Source: Campylobacter sp. W0018
GTDB lineage: Bacteria > Campylobacterota > Campylobacteria > Campylobacterales > Campylobacteraceae
NCBI GenBank assembly: GCA_020135845.1
Contig: JACHTQ010000006.1
Location: 1-64,000, forward strand
Reading direction: 5' to 3'
Length of the DNA stretch: 64,000 bases
In this document: piece by piece, positions 27,368 to 35,797 of the stretch
Position numbering within the stretch: the stretch's first letter is position 1
Layout: each line of letters starts with the position of its first letter
Translations under genes and position numbers: made by a program
Notes under the pieces: model-generated
What the model saw: the letters and a program-made list of their open reading frames with translations, nothing else
Databases searched by the model: none
What the model was told of the DNA's origin: nothing

Positions 27368-28167
27368 GGATCGTCTTTCTTTTTTTCTTTTTTACGCAAG
27401 TAGCTTTTGCGGTTTCAAGTTTAGAATTAGCTCAAAATTTAGTCAATGATGCCAGTAAAAATTCTCAACTCAAGCTTTTATTTGCAAATTCCTCTTGTTT
27501 AGATGATAAGGGAAATTTAGATATTGCTAAAATTTCAAGAGTTTTAAAAATTAATTCTTTACTTAATTTAAATTTATCAAATTCTCAAACTTTAAAATTA
27601 AATTTTAGAGCTAAAGCTGATTCAGTTGTTTTTTTTAAAATTTTATTTGATGCTTTGATTGAAAGCGGATATGTTTATTTTATCCCTACAGAATTAATTT
27701 TACATGAGGGAAATATTGATTATACAGTGCAGGTTGATTCTCAATATATATTAGATCCAGAAACCTTATATAAATTATTGAAAAAAAATTCAGTTTATAT
27801 AGACAATATTAAACAAATAGGGCCTTATTTTTATCAATACGATTTAAATTTTGATAATGCAAAACTAAATACTAATGTCAATATCTCTTTAAATTCTTTA
27901 ACCATTTTGGAAAGACCTCTTAAAGATTATATTTTCACAACCAAAAATGCCTCTAAACTGATTATAGATGCAAGTGATTCTGACTTTTGGTTTCCTAAAG
28001 TATTATTTTTGGATAAAAATCTTAATTTGATTAAAAGCATAAAAAATAATGAACAAAATAACCATTTTGAAGAATTCATTCCAAGTGGATCGGTTTATGT
28101 TATAGTGAGCGATATGTATAGTTTAGATAATATCCGCAGAGGTTTAAAAGTGCTTTTGAAGAAATAA
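27361..28167 (+). CDS. Periplasmic protein of unknown function
   Basis: A 268-aa protein with a cleavable-looking signal peptide (VRIVFLFFFFTQVAFAV, cleavage after AFA). The mature part has repeated strand-like segments, with no cysteine pair except one residue near 42 and no recognised catalytic motif. It overlaps the RodZ-like gene by 7 bp, so it may act with it at the envelope. It ends 9 bp before the aminotransferase. Function not known to me. Confidence 0.8.
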   Translation: MVRIVFLFFFFTQVAFAVSSLELAQNLVNDASKNSQLKLLFANSSCLDDKGNLDIAKISRVLKINSLLNLNLSNSQTLKLNFRAKADSVVFFKILFDALIESGYVYFIPTELILHEGNIDYTVQVDSQYILDPETLYKLLKKNSVYIDNIKQIGPYFYQYDLNFDNAKLNTNVNISLNSLTILERPLKDYIFTTKNASKLIIDASDSDFWFPKVLFLDKNLNLIKSIKNNEQNNHFEEFIPSGSVYVIVSDMYSLDNIRRGLKVLLKK

Positions 28168-28176
28168 AGGAAAAAA

Positions 28177-29379
28177 ATGTTTGATGAAATTCGTTTTAAT
28201 ACCATAGAAAGATTGCCTAATTATGTTTTTGCTGAAGTTAATGCAATAAAAATGAATGCAAGACGTTTAGGGAAAGATATTATCGATTTTTCTATGGGAA
28301 ATCCAGATGGAAAAACCCCACAGCATATTATTGATAAATTATGCGAAAGTGCTAATAAAGATAAAACATCAGGATATTCTGCTTCTATTGGAATTTTTAA
28401 ATTAAGATTAGCAATTTGTGATTGGTATAAAAGAAAATATAATGTTAGTCTTGATCCTGAAAGTGAAGTTGTTGCTACTATGGGTTCTAAAGAAGGATTT
28501 GTTAATCTTGCTAGAGCAATGATTAATCCAGGCGATGTAGCTATAGTCCCAACTCCTGCTTATCCTATACACACTCAAGCTTTTATTATAGCTGGAGGCA
28601 ATGTGGTTAAAATGCCTTTAGCTTATAATGATCAATTTGAATTAGATGAGGATAAATTCTTCCAAATTTTAAACACAACCTTACAAGAAAGCGTTCCAAA
28701 GCCTAAGTATTTAGTTGTGAATTTTCCACATAATCCCACAACGGTAACTTGTGAAAAAAGTTTTTATGAAAGATTAGTTCAAATTGCAAAAAAAGAAAGA
28801 TTTTATATTATTTCAGATATTGCCTATGCTGATTTAACATACAATTCTTACAAAACTCCTTCAATTTTAGAAATTGATGGTGCTAAGGATGTAGCTGTAG
28901 AAACTTATACCCTTTCAAAATCTTACAATATGGCCGGTTGGAGAGTTGGATTTGTCGTAGGAAATAAGCGTTTGATCAGTGCTTTGAAAAAAATTAAATC
29001 TTGGTTTGATTATGGGATGTATACTCCTATACAAGTAGCAGCAACGGTTGCGTTAAATTCTGATCAAAGTTGTGTTGAAAATATCAGATTAAATTATGAA
29101 AAAAGAATGCAGGTTTTAATCGAATCTTTTTCTAATATAGGCTGGAATTTGTCAAAACCTAATGCAAGTATGTTTATTTGGGCTAAACTTCCACCCCAAA
29201 AAGCTCATTTAAAAAGTTTAGAATTTTCAAAGCAACTTTTGCAAGAAGCTAATGTAGCTGTTAGTCCAGGGGTTGGTTTTGGAGAAGCAGGTGATGATTA
29301 TGTGCGTATTGCTTTAATAGAAAATGAAAATCGCATACGCCAAGCTGCTAGAAATATAAAAAAATATCTTAAAGAGTGA
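28177..29379 (+). CDS. Class I/II PLP-dependent aminotransferase
   Basis: A fold-type I aminotransferase of 400 aa. It has the early IDFSMGNPDGKTPQHI, the SGYSASIGIFKLRLAICDWY loop, VNFPHNPTTVTC with the PLP-contacting Asn, ISDIAYADLTY with Asp, and YTLSKSYNMAGWRVGFVVG with the Schiff-base lysine. Closest in pattern to AlaA/alanine- or aspartate-type enzymes; substrate not decided by sequence. Its place directly upstream of homoserine dehydrogenase (4-bp overlap region) suggests amino-acid biosynthesis. Confidence 0.9.
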   Translation: MFDEIRFNTIERLPNYVFAEVNAIKMNARRLGKDIIDFSMGNPDGKTPQHIIDKLCESANKDKTSGYSASIGIFKLRLAICDWYKRKYNVSLDPESEVVATMGSKEGFVNLARAMINPGDVAIVPTPAYPIHTQAFIIAGGNVVKMPLAYNDQFELDEDKFFQILNTTLQESVPKPKYLVVNFPHNPTTVTCEKSFYERLVQIAKKERFYIISDIAYADLTYNSYKTPSILEIDGAKDVAVETYTLSKSYNMAGWRVGFVVGNKRLISALKKIKSWFDYGMYTPIQVAATVALNSDQSCVENIRLNYEKRMQVLIESFSNIGWNLSKPNASMFIWAKLPPQKAHLKSLEFSKQLLQEANVAVSPGVGFGEAGDDYVRIALIENENRIRQAARNIKKYLKE

Positions 29380-29381
29380 TA

Positions 29382-30629
29382 ATGAAAGTCGCGATTTTAG
29401 GTTATGGAACTGTAGGTAGTGCAGTTGTTAAAACTTTATTGGAAAATCAAAAAATCATTAAGGCAAGATGCGGGCAGGATATTATTCCTGTAATTGCCCT
29501 AGCAAAAACTCCAAAAAACAATGCTTTAATTCCAGTAACAACAGATTTCAATGAAATTTTAAACCGAGATGATATCGATGTCTTTGTTGAACTTATGGGC
29601 GGAATTGATAAACCTTTTGAATTTATAAGTGAAATTTTAAAAAAAGGAAAAAGCGTTGTAACGGCTAATAAAGCTTTATTAGCTTATCATCGTTACGAGC
29701 TTGAAAATTTGGCTAAAAATTTAGCTTTTGGATATGAAGCTAGTGTGGCTGGGGGTATTCCGATTATTAAAGTTTTAAAAGAGGGTTTGAGTGCTAATAA
29801 TATTATAAGTATAAAAGGTATTCTAAATGGAACTTGCAATTATATTTTAACTTGTATGCAACAAGGAATGGATTTTAATAGTGCCTTAAAAAAAGCTCAG
29901 GAATTAGGATATGCTGAATCAGATCCAAGTTTTGACATACAAGGTAAAGATGCAGCCCATAAACTTTTAATCTTAGCCAGCATCGCTTATCATCTTGATG
30001 CTAAGCCAGAAGATATTTTAATAGAAGGTATTGAAAATATAAGATCTGAAGATATGTATTTTGCTAAAGAGTTTGATTTTACGATTAAACTTTTAGGCAT
30101 TGCTAAGTTAAAAGATTCTTGCGTGGAGTTAAGAATTCATCCTACCATGATCAGCAAAGATAAAATTCTTTCAAAAGTAGATGGAGTGATGAATGCAGTT
30201 TCTATCGAAGGAGATTTGCTAGGAGAAAGTTTGTACTATGGAGCTGGAGCTGGTGGAATGGCAACTGCAAGTGCAGTCATTTCAGATCTTATTGATATTG
30301 CAAAAGAAAACCTTAAATCACCTATGTTAGGTTTTAGAAAAAATATTGAATTTAAACTTTTGAAACAAGATGAAATTTATACAAAATATTATTTAAGAAT
30401 TAAAGTTGAAGATAGAATAGGTGTATTGTCTGAAATCACGCAGCTTATGTCTAAAAATTTAATTTCGATAGATAGTTTTTTACAAAAATCTAAAAAAGAT
30501 GAAAATCATGCAACTTTATTTTTTACTACGCATTTTACTTATGAAAAAAGCATCAAAGCTTTGCTTGAAATATTGGAAAAACAAGACTTTATTAAAGATA
30601 AACCTTTTATGATGCGCATAGAAGAGTAA
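29382..30629 (+). CDS. hom: Homoserine dehydrogenase
   Basis: Hom reduces aspartate semialdehyde to homoserine on the way to threonine and methionine. I start it at ATG 29382; a GTG two codons earlier is possible. The 415-aa protein has the NAD(P) motif VAILGYGTVGSAVVKTLL, VVTANKALLAYH with the catalytic lysine, the substrate region GILNGTCNYIL and GYAESDPSFDIQGKDAAHKL, and a C-terminal ACT domain (RIGVLSEITQLMSKNLISID) for feedback control. yraN follows directly. Confidence 0.96.
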   Translation: MKVAILGYGTVGSAVVKTLLENQKIIKARCGQDIIPVIALAKTPKNNALIPVTTDFNEILNRDDIDVFVELMGGIDKPFEFISEILKKGKSVVTANKALLAYHRYELENLAKNLAFGYEASVAGGIPIIKVLKEGLSANNIISIKGILNGTCNYILTCMQQGMDFNSALKKAQELGYAESDPSFDIQGKDAAHKLLILASIAYHLDAKPEDILIEGIENIRSEDMYFAKEFDFTIKLLGIAKLKDSCVELRIHPTMISKDKILSKVDGVMNAVSIEGDLLGESLYYGAGAGGMATASAVISDLIDIAKENLKSPMLGFRKNIEFKLLKQDEIYTKYYLRIKVEDRIGVLSEITQLMSKNLISIDSFLQKSKKDENHATLFFTTHFTYEKSIKALLEILEKQDFIKDKPFMMRIEE

Positions 30630-30968
30630 ATGGGATTACAAGCTTATCTTGATGGTATCAAAGGAGAAGATAGGGCTTGTGTTTTTTTAAAAAAACACAA
30701 TTTTACTATTTTAGAAAGAAATTTTCACTCCAAATTTGGCGAAATTGATATTATTGCTATAAAAGATGATATATTACATTTTATAGAAGTTAAATTCACT
30801 CAAAATAATTATAATATTTATGAACGTTTTGATTATAACAAATATCAAAAAATTATCAAAACTATTGAAGTTTATCTCTTGAAAAAAAGATTAAATCATG
30901 ATTTTCAAGTTGATCTAATTTGTATTAAGGATAATATAATAGAATTTATTCAAAATATTAGTTTTTAA
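30630..30968 (+). CDS. YraN / UPF0102-family endonuclease-like protein
   Basis: A 112-aa protein with the restriction-endonuclease-like core of YraN: GEDRACVFLKKHNFTILERN, then FGEIDIIAIKDDILHFIEVKF, giving the E...D...ExK acidic/lysine pattern, and VDLICIK. The family may act in DNA repair or recombination; no activity can be stated from sequence. It begins at the base after the hom stop codon. trxA follows after 53 bp with its own ribosome-binding site. Confidence 0.87.
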   Translation: MGLQAYLDGIKGEDRACVFLKKHNFTILERNFHSKFGEIDIIAIKDDILHFIEVKFTQNNYNIYERFDYNKYQKIIKTIEVYLLKKRLNHDFQVDLICIKDNIIEFIQNISF

Positions 30969-31021
30969 GCTGATATTTAAAAAAATAAATTAAAATTAGA
31001 TAAAAATACGAAAGGAAGAAA

Positions 31022-31336
31022 ATGGGAAAGTATATAGAATTAACTTCTGAAAATTTTTCACAAGTAAAAGAAGGTGTTGCTTTAGTTGACTTTTGGGCTC
31101 CTTGGTGCGGTCCTTGCAGAATGCTTGCTCCTGTGATTGATGAACTTGCAAATGATTTTGATGGAAAAGCAAAAATTTGCAAAATCAATACAGATGAACA
31201 AGGCGATTTAGCAGCAGAATACGGAGTAAGATCAATTCCTACTTTGATATTTTTTAAAAATGGAGAGGTTGTAGATCAACTTGTAGGCGCACAGTCAAAA
31301 CAAGCTATTACCGATAAACTTAATTCACTACTTTAA
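31022..31336 (+). CDS. trxA: Thioredoxin
   Basis: A 104-aa thioredoxin with the active site FWAPWCGPCRMLAPV, the cis-proline SIPTLIFFKNG and the C-terminal helix. It reduces disulfides in the cytoplasm and is recycled by TrxB, encoded next. AAAGGAAG is the ribosome-binding site. A strong terminator follows, so trxA is not simply co-transcribed with trxB. Confidence 0.98.
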   Translation: MGKYIELTSENFSQVKEGVALVDFWAPWCGPCRMLAPVIDELANDFDGKAKICKINTDEQGDLAAEYGVRSIPTLIFFKNGEVVDQLVGAQSKQAITDKLNSLL

Positions 31337-31340
31337 TCCT

Positions 31341-31368
31341 AAAAAGCTAGTATATGCTAGCTTTTTTT
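31341..31368 (+). terminator. Intrinsic terminator after trxA
   Basis: AAAAAGCTAG and CTAGCTTTTT form a 10-bp stem with loop TATATG, ending in a run of seven T. Textbook Rho-independent form, 5 bases after the stop codon. Confidence 0.88.
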
Positions 31369-31460
31369 CAAATTTATACTAAATAATAATTTTTATTATC
31401 TACTATTAAGAGTAATTTTTATATTATTACTGATAAAAAATAAAAACAAAAGGAAATTAT

Positions 31461-32399
31461 ATGTTAGATTTAGCAATTATAGGTGGAGGCCCTGCTGGTC
31501 TCAGTGCCGGTCTTTATGCGACTCGTGGTGGTTTAAAAAATGTAGTGATGTTTGAAAAAGGTATGCCAGGAGGACAAATCACTTCAAGTTCTGAAATTGA
31601 AAATTATCCAGGTGTGTCACAAGTTATGGATGGGATTTCTTTTATGGCTCCTTGGAATGAACAATGTATGCGTTTCGGACTTAAACATGAAATGGTTGGT
31701 GTAGAGCAAATTTTGCAAAATAATGATAAAACTTTTACGATTAAATTAGAAGGTGGAAAAACACAAGCAGCAAAAGCTGTAATTGTTTGCACAGGATCAG
31801 CTCCTAAAAGAGCTGGTTTTAAAGGGGAAGATGAATTTTTTGGAAAAGGAGTGAGTACTTGCGCAACGTGCGATGGATTTTTTTATAAAAATAAAGAAGT
31901 TGCAGTTTTAGGTGGTGGTGATACAGCATTAGAAGAATCTTTATATCTTGCTAATATCTGCTCTAAAGTCTATCTTATCCATCGTAGAGATGAATTTAGA
32001 GCTGCTCCCTCAACAGTTGAAAAAGTTAAGAAAAATGAGAAAATCGAATTGATTACTAGTGCAAGTATTGATGAGGTTTATGGTGATAAAATGGGAGTAA
32101 GTGGAGTAAAAGTAAAATTAAAAGATGACAATATTAGAGATTTAAAAGTTCCAGGAATTTTTACTTTTGTTGGTTTAAATGTAAGAAATGAAATTTTAAA
32201 GCAAGATAATGGTCAATTTTTATGTGCTATGGAAGAAGGTGGCCAAGTAAGTGTTGATCTTAAAATGCAAACCAATGTCTCAGGACTTTTTGCTGCAGGA
32301 GATTTGAGAAAAGATGCTCCTAAGCAAGTCATTTGTGCTGCAGGAGATGGTGCTATAGCTGCACTTAGTGCTATGGCTTATATAGAAAGCTTGCATTAA
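31461..32399 (+). CDS. trxB: Thioredoxin reductase
   Basis: TrxB passes electrons from NADPH through FAD to thioredoxin. The 312-aa protein has [21 protein letters not shown] (FAD), the redox pair [29 protein letters not shown] (NADPH) and [28 protein letters not shown]. It is a low-molecular-weight type. In C. jejuni trxA and trxB are likewise adjacent. An AT-rich 318-bp gap with a G10 tract follows. Confidence 0.97.
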   Translation: MLDLAIIGGGPAGLSAGLYATRGGLKNVVMFEKGMPGGQITSSSEIENYPGVSQVMDGISFMAPWNEQCMRFGLKHEMVGVEQILQNNDKTFTIKLEGGKTQAAKAVIVCTGSAPKRAGFKGEDEFFGKGVSTCATCDGFFYKNKEVAVLGGGDTALEESLYLANICSKVYLIHRRDEFRAAPSTVEKVKKNEKIELITSASIDEVYGDKMGVSGVKVKLKDDNIRDLKVPGIFTFVGLNVRNEILKQDNGQFLCAMEEGGQVSVDLKMQTNVSGLFAAGDLRKDAPKQVICAAGDGAIAALSAMAYIESLH

Positions 32400-32407
32400 T
32401 ATTTTTT

Positions 32408-32430
32408 TAGGTTAGAAATTTTCTAACCTA
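32408..32430 (+). terminator. Hairpin after trxB
   Basis: TAGGTTAGAA and TTCTAACCTA form a 10-bp stem with a three-base loop, 8 bases after the stop. No T run follows, so its strength is uncertain. Confidence 0.5.
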
Positions 32431-32674
32431 ATTCGATAATTATAAAAATTTCCTTTAAAATATAAAATTTATTTTAAAAAAATAATTTAAAATTTTTATA
32501 TCAATGCAGAAGTGTTATTTAAATATTTAATATCATTTTAATTTCATTATTTAATAAATCAATTCATCAAATTTTATACTAAAAATTCACTGAGAAATCT
32601 AATTTATTATTGAGTAATTCATATGAGAATAATTTTATATCTAATATTTTTTTTAATTTCAGTATAAATTAATA
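32431..32674. other. Non-coding AT-rich stretch
   Basis: Over 240 bases with almost only A and T, frequent stops in all frames, and no gene, tRNA or clear palindrome that I can find. It lies just upstream of the G10 tract and may be the remains of deleted genes. Confidence 0.5.
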
Positions 32675-32684
32675 GGGGGGGGGG
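32675..32684 (+). repeat. G10 homopolymer at a promoter
   Basis: Ten consecutive G in otherwise AT-only sequence, ending one base before TATAAT (32686-32691). Tracts of this length slip readily in Campylobacter. Its position upstream of the -10 box, outside any reading frame, suggests transcriptional rather than translational variation. Confidence 0.9.
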
Positions 32685-32685
32685 T

Positions 32686-32691
32686 TATAAT
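32686..32691 (+). promoter_or_regulatory. -10 box next to the G10 tract
   Basis: A perfect TATAAT followed 27 bases later by the ATG of the 68-aa membrane protein, with AAGGAGA between. Confidence 0.65.
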
Positions 32692-32718
32692 TTTTTGAAT
32701 TTAATTTAAGGAGAAAGA

Positions 32719-32925
32719 ATGAGACTAATCATTTGTATTTTGTTACCTTGGCTCGGTTTTTTTACTATAGGAAAACCTTTTTCCGCAATTATATGTTTTA
32801 TTTTGCAAATCACTCTTATTGGCTGGATACCTGCTATGGTTTGGGCTGTATACGCTCTTAATCAATATAAAACAGATAAAAAAATTGCAAAAATTTTAAA
32901 AGAACAAGATAGGGGGAATCAATGA
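32719..32925 (+). CDS. YqaE/Pmp3-family small membrane protein
   Basis: A 68-aa protein with two hydrophobic helices and the family pattern LIICILLPWLGFFTIGKPF, then LIGWIPAMVWAVYAL, followed by a charged cytoplasmic tail. UPF0057/Pmp3 proteins are small membrane proteins tied to membrane-potential or stress responses; the role in bacteria is unclear. AAGGAGA lies 6 bases before the ATG. It overlaps the next lipoprotein gene by 4 bp (ATGA), so the two are an operon starting at the G10-linked promoter. Confidence 0.8.
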   Translation: MRLIICILLPWLGFFTIGKPFSAIICFILQITLIGWIPAMVWAVYALNQYKTDKKIAKILKEQDRGNQ

Positions 32926-33245
32926 AGTATTTATTATATATTGTTTTAGCTTTTATTTTAAGCGCTTGTTACCAAAAAGGTTTGGAAGTTAATCAAGATA
33001 AATTAAATTCTATTGTTATAGGAAAGAGTACGCAAGAAGATGTGGAAAAAATTATAGGTTATCCTGTAAGAAAAACAAGTTTGGGTAATAAAGAGGTATG
33101 GTATTACGATTTTACTAGAATTTCTTCTCTTCCTGGATTTGATAAAGATGAAAGTACAGTTTTTGAATTTAATAAAAAAGGTATAGTGGTTAAAAAATAT
33201 AAAACTACAGGCTCTGGAAACTCAAATCCTTTATTAGGTGGTTAA
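32922..33245 (+). CDS. BamE/SmpA-like lipoprotein
   Basis: A 107-aa lipoprotein: signal YLLYIVLAFILSAC (Cys16), then VIGKSTQEDVEKIIGYPVRKTSLGNKEVWYYDF, which matches the BamE/OmlA fold (the GxxxxxVxxxxGxP pattern and the following WxY). FEFNKKGIVVKKYK is the second strand pair. True BamE works in the outer-membrane assembly complex; small copies on accessory elements are common, and the neighbours here suggest the latter. Coupled to the YqaE-like gene. Confidence 0.78.
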   Translation: MKYLLYIVLAFILSACYQKGLEVNQDKLNSIVIGKSTQEDVEKIIGYPVRKTSLGNKEVWYYDFTRISSLPGFDKDESTVFEFNKKGIVVKKYKTTGSGNSNPLLGG

Positions 33246-33254
33246 TTTAAATAA

Positions 33255-33446
33255 AAAAAATACACCACAAAGGAAGAAGTTAGGAAAAGAAGTGATCTTT
33301 ACACTAAAAAAGAAAGAGTTTTTATAGAAAAAGAAGAAATTGTCAATAAAAACAATAAATTATTTAGAGTAAAGACTCAAACATCAATCAGTCCTGATGG
33401 AGAAGAAGAAATCATCAAGACTGAAACATACCAAATTACTAGATAA
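33255..33446 (+). pseudogene. Startless reading frame, probable gene remnant
   Basis: A 63-codon open stretch, ending with TAA at 33444-33446, encodes YTTKEEVRKRSDLYTKKERV followed by a Lys/Glu-rich region and SPDGEEEIIKTETYQITR. It has no ATG, GTG or TTG in frame after the stop at 33252-33254. It lies in the same frame as the preceding lipoprotein, separated by two stop codons. The composition is unlike random AT-rich DNA, so I read it as the tail of a decayed gene. Confidence 0.45.
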
Positions 33447-33454
33447 AGGAAAAA

Positions 33455-33877
33455 ATGAAAAAAATCTTATTTGCGATAGTTGCAGTATTTTTTATTGCTT
33501 GTGGTGGAGATAAACTTGTTAAATTTGAATACGAAAAAGGAAATAAAGAATTATTTGAAAAGGCAAATAATCTTATTAAAGAAAAATATCCAGATTATAA
33601 TCTTTACTCATGGAGATCGCTAGAAAATATTTCAAGTATCGATAATGCAAAGCAAATTTATAATAAAATTGAAAATTATGTTTATGGAAGCAAACAAGAA
33701 TATTTCAAAAATGATGAAACACATTATAGTAATTATATCTTGCTAGAAAAAAATGGAAGATATAGAATTTTAGTAGTGGAATGTTCCAAAGCAAGTAAAT
33801 ATAAAAATCCTTTTGGTTTAGTAATAAGCAATCCAGAACGTTGCAATATAAATGAAATGCCAATCAGACAAAAATAA
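33455..33877 (+). CDS. Lipoprotein of unknown function
   Basis: A 140-aa protein with lipoprotein signal ILFAIVAVFFIAC (Cys16) and a charged mature part rich in Lys, Tyr, Asn and Glu. Two cysteines near the C-terminus (VVECSKAS and PERCNIN) could pair. No family recognised. AAAGGA precedes the ATG. It belongs to the accessory cluster between trxB and the anion transporter and probably shares its transcript. Confidence 0.72.
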   Translation: MKKILFAIVAVFFIACGGDKLVKFEYEKGNKELFEKANNLIKEKYPDYNLYSWRSLENISSIDNAKQIYNKIENYVYGSKQEYFKNDETHYSNYILLEKNGRYRILVVECSKASKYKNPFGLVISNPERCNINEMPIRQK

Positions 33878-33894
33878 ATCAATAAAGAAATAAA

Positions 33895-34098
33895 ATGAAT
33901 GAATTAACTATTTCTGAATTGCCTTCAAACTGGATAGATACCGTAAGCTATACAATAGAAAATGCAGTATCGCCTATGTTTCAAAAAATGTTTCAAGGCG
34001 TTCATAACGCCTTGTTTAGTGGAATGGGAGCTAGTATTTTTGTAATCTATTGCATTATATGGCTTTTAAGACAAACGCAAAAATTTTATAGTAATTAA
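33895..34098 (+). CDS. Short membrane protein, possible fragment of a conjugation-type protein
   Basis: A 67-aa protein with one membrane segment near the C-terminus (ALFSGMGASIFVIYCIIWLL) after an amphipathic start (SELPSNWIDTVSYTIENAVSPMFQKMF). This resembles the beginning of VirB6/TrbL-type membrane proteins of type IV secretion systems, but those are 300 aa or more and nothing follows here. It may be a truncated relic or a free small protein. The assignment is weak. Confidence 0.5.
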   Translation: MNELTISELPSNWIDTVSYTIENAVSPMFQKMFQGVHNALFSGMGASIFVIYCIIWLLRQTQKFYSN

Positions 34099-34214
34099 TA
34101 AGAATATTTTTAAAATAGATAAAATATATATTAGCTATATTTTATTTTTCTAAATATTATAATTCAATCAAGCAAGATAAAATAATGAAAGAGATAAAAT
34201 AATAAAACAAGTGA

Positions 34215-34236
34215 TTTTCTCCAATTAAGGAGAAAA
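34215..34236. terminator. Bidirectional terminator
   Basis: TTTTCTCC and GGAGAAAA form an 8-bp stem with loop AATTAA, between two converging transcripts: the small-gene cluster (plus) and the anion transporter (minus). Confidence 0.65.
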
Positions 34237-34244
34237 ATTAATTT

Positions 34245-35702
34245 TTAATGAAAGTTAAGATGAGGCATTATAAATCCGATCCAAGGCATTCCAACAAGAA
34301 AATAAATTGCCATGTAAATTACAGCAAATATTCCACCCAGTAAGAAAAATTGAGGTCCTTTGATGTAGTTGCTTCCAAACCATAAAGGAGAAGAACCTGT
34401 TCCATAAGGAGTGATAATACCCATAAAGCCCATCGGTAATGTAAGTATTAGCATAACTTCTGCCGGATTTGCACCTTTAATAGAGCTAGCTAAAGATACA
34501 AAAACAGCGATTATGGCTGTAACATAAGCAGTTCCTGAAGCAAAGAAATATCTAAGCCAAGAAAATAACATCAAAAGTAAAATGGTGGCAATGAACGGTT
34601 CAAAACCTGAAAGTCTATGTCCTAAAGAGTTAGCTAAATAATCCAAAAATCCGACATTTTTAAGCCCGCCTGCCATTGTAACAAGGGTTGCAAACCATAC
34701 AAGAGTATTCCAAGCTGGTTTATTGCCTAAAAAATCTTGCCAAGTAATTATTTTGCAAGCTATCATTAAAATGATCATGATTAAGGCTGTAGTTGTAGCA
34801 TTGATTTTAAAAAAGCTTGATCCAACCCAAAGCACTAATCCAATAAGAGCAATAAGGAGCATAAAAATTTGAGAAGTTGGCATCTTTCCTAGAGCTTGAT
34901 ATTTTTCATTTGCCCAAATAGCTATTTCTTTTGATCCTTTAACTTCTGGTGGGTATATAAAATATCCCAAAATCGGAGTAATAATAAAAAGTATTAAACC
35001 TACTGGTAAAAAGGCTAAAAACCAACTAAGCCAATCTACAACCATAACTCCATTTTTAGAGATCAAAGAGAGGGCAAGTGGGTTTGGAGCTTGACCTGTT
35101 AGAAAAATAGAACTCGTAAGACAAGAACTTGCTAGACCCATCCATACAAGATAAGCACCGATTTTTCTAGGATTTTTATCCGCATAACTTTCAAACATAG
35201 GGGAGATATTGCTGACTATAGGATAAACCGTTCCTCCACTTCTTGCAGCATTACTAGGAATGAAAGGAGCTAAAACTAAATCCACTATAGCAATAGCATA
35301 ACCCAAGCCTAAGGTAGATTTTCCAAGTTTTGAAACGAGATAAAGGGCTAATCTTTCACCTAACCCTGTTTTTGAAAAACCAAGTCCTATGGTAAAAGCA
35401 GCAAAAATAAGCCAAACTACAGAATCAGAAAATCCTGATAGTCCCCATTTTATTGCAACAGAATCTTTAACAATGGTTTCTATATTATTAGAACCAACAG
35501 GTCCAACTTTAAATAAGACAGCCAAAGTAACAGCTATAATTCCGATTAATGCTGGTGCAATTGGTTCTAGAATCAAACCAATAATAAGGCCTATAAAAAT
35601 ACTAAAATAAAGCCAAGCATTAGAATTTAAACCTTCTGGAACTGGAATAAAATAAATAATTAATCCAACTATAAAAGGTGTCAAAAGTTTTACATAAAAC
35701 AT
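34245..35702 (-). CDS. DASS-family dicarboxylate/anion:sodium symporter
   Basis: A 485-aa polytopic membrane protein of the divalent anion:Na+ symporter (SLC13/CitT) family: GFSDSVVWLIFAAFTIGLGF, FIPSNAARSGGTVYPIV and the second SNT-like loop GIITPYGTGSSPLWFGSNYI mark the two pseudo-symmetric substrate hairpins. Relatives exchange or import malate, succinate, citrate or 2-oxoglutarate. Substrate is not fixed by sequence. It stands alone with terminators on its 3' side. In NCTC 11168 I do not recall it at this site, so it is probably accessory. Confidence 0.88.
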   Translation of the reverse strand: MFYVKLLTPFIVGLIIYFIPVPEGLNSNAWLYFSIFIGLIIGLILEPIAPALIGIIAVTLAVLFKVGPVGSNNIETIVKDSVAIKWGLSGFSDSVVWLIFAAFTIGLGFSKTGLGERLALYLVSKLGKSTLGLGYAIAIVDLVLAPFIPSNAARSGGTVYPIVSNISPMFESYADKNPRKIGAYLVWMGLASSCLTSSIFLTGQAPNPLALSLISKNGVMVVDWLSWFLAFLPVGLILFIITPILGYFIYPPEVKGSKEIAIWANEKYQALGKMPTSQIFMLLIALIGLVLWVGSSFFKINATTTALIMIILMIACKIITWQDFLGNKPAWNTLVWFATLVTMAGGLKNVGFLDYLANSLGHRLSGFEPFIATILLLMLFSWLRYFFASGTAYVTAIIAVFVSLASSIKGANPAEVMLILTLPMGFMGIITPYGTGSSPLWFGSNYIKGPQFFLLGGIFAVIYMAIYFLVGMPWIGFIMPHLNFH

Positions 35703-35797
35703 AATTATCCTTTTTAGAATTTAAAAATAAATTATATCCTAAAAATCTTATATTTTAATTTTAAATTAATAAAATATTTAAAATTAAAAATAAATTT

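Noticed and set aside
30958..31188. Minus-strand open frame opposite trxA
   Set aside because: Falls on top of thioredoxin and its promoter, with no start signals.
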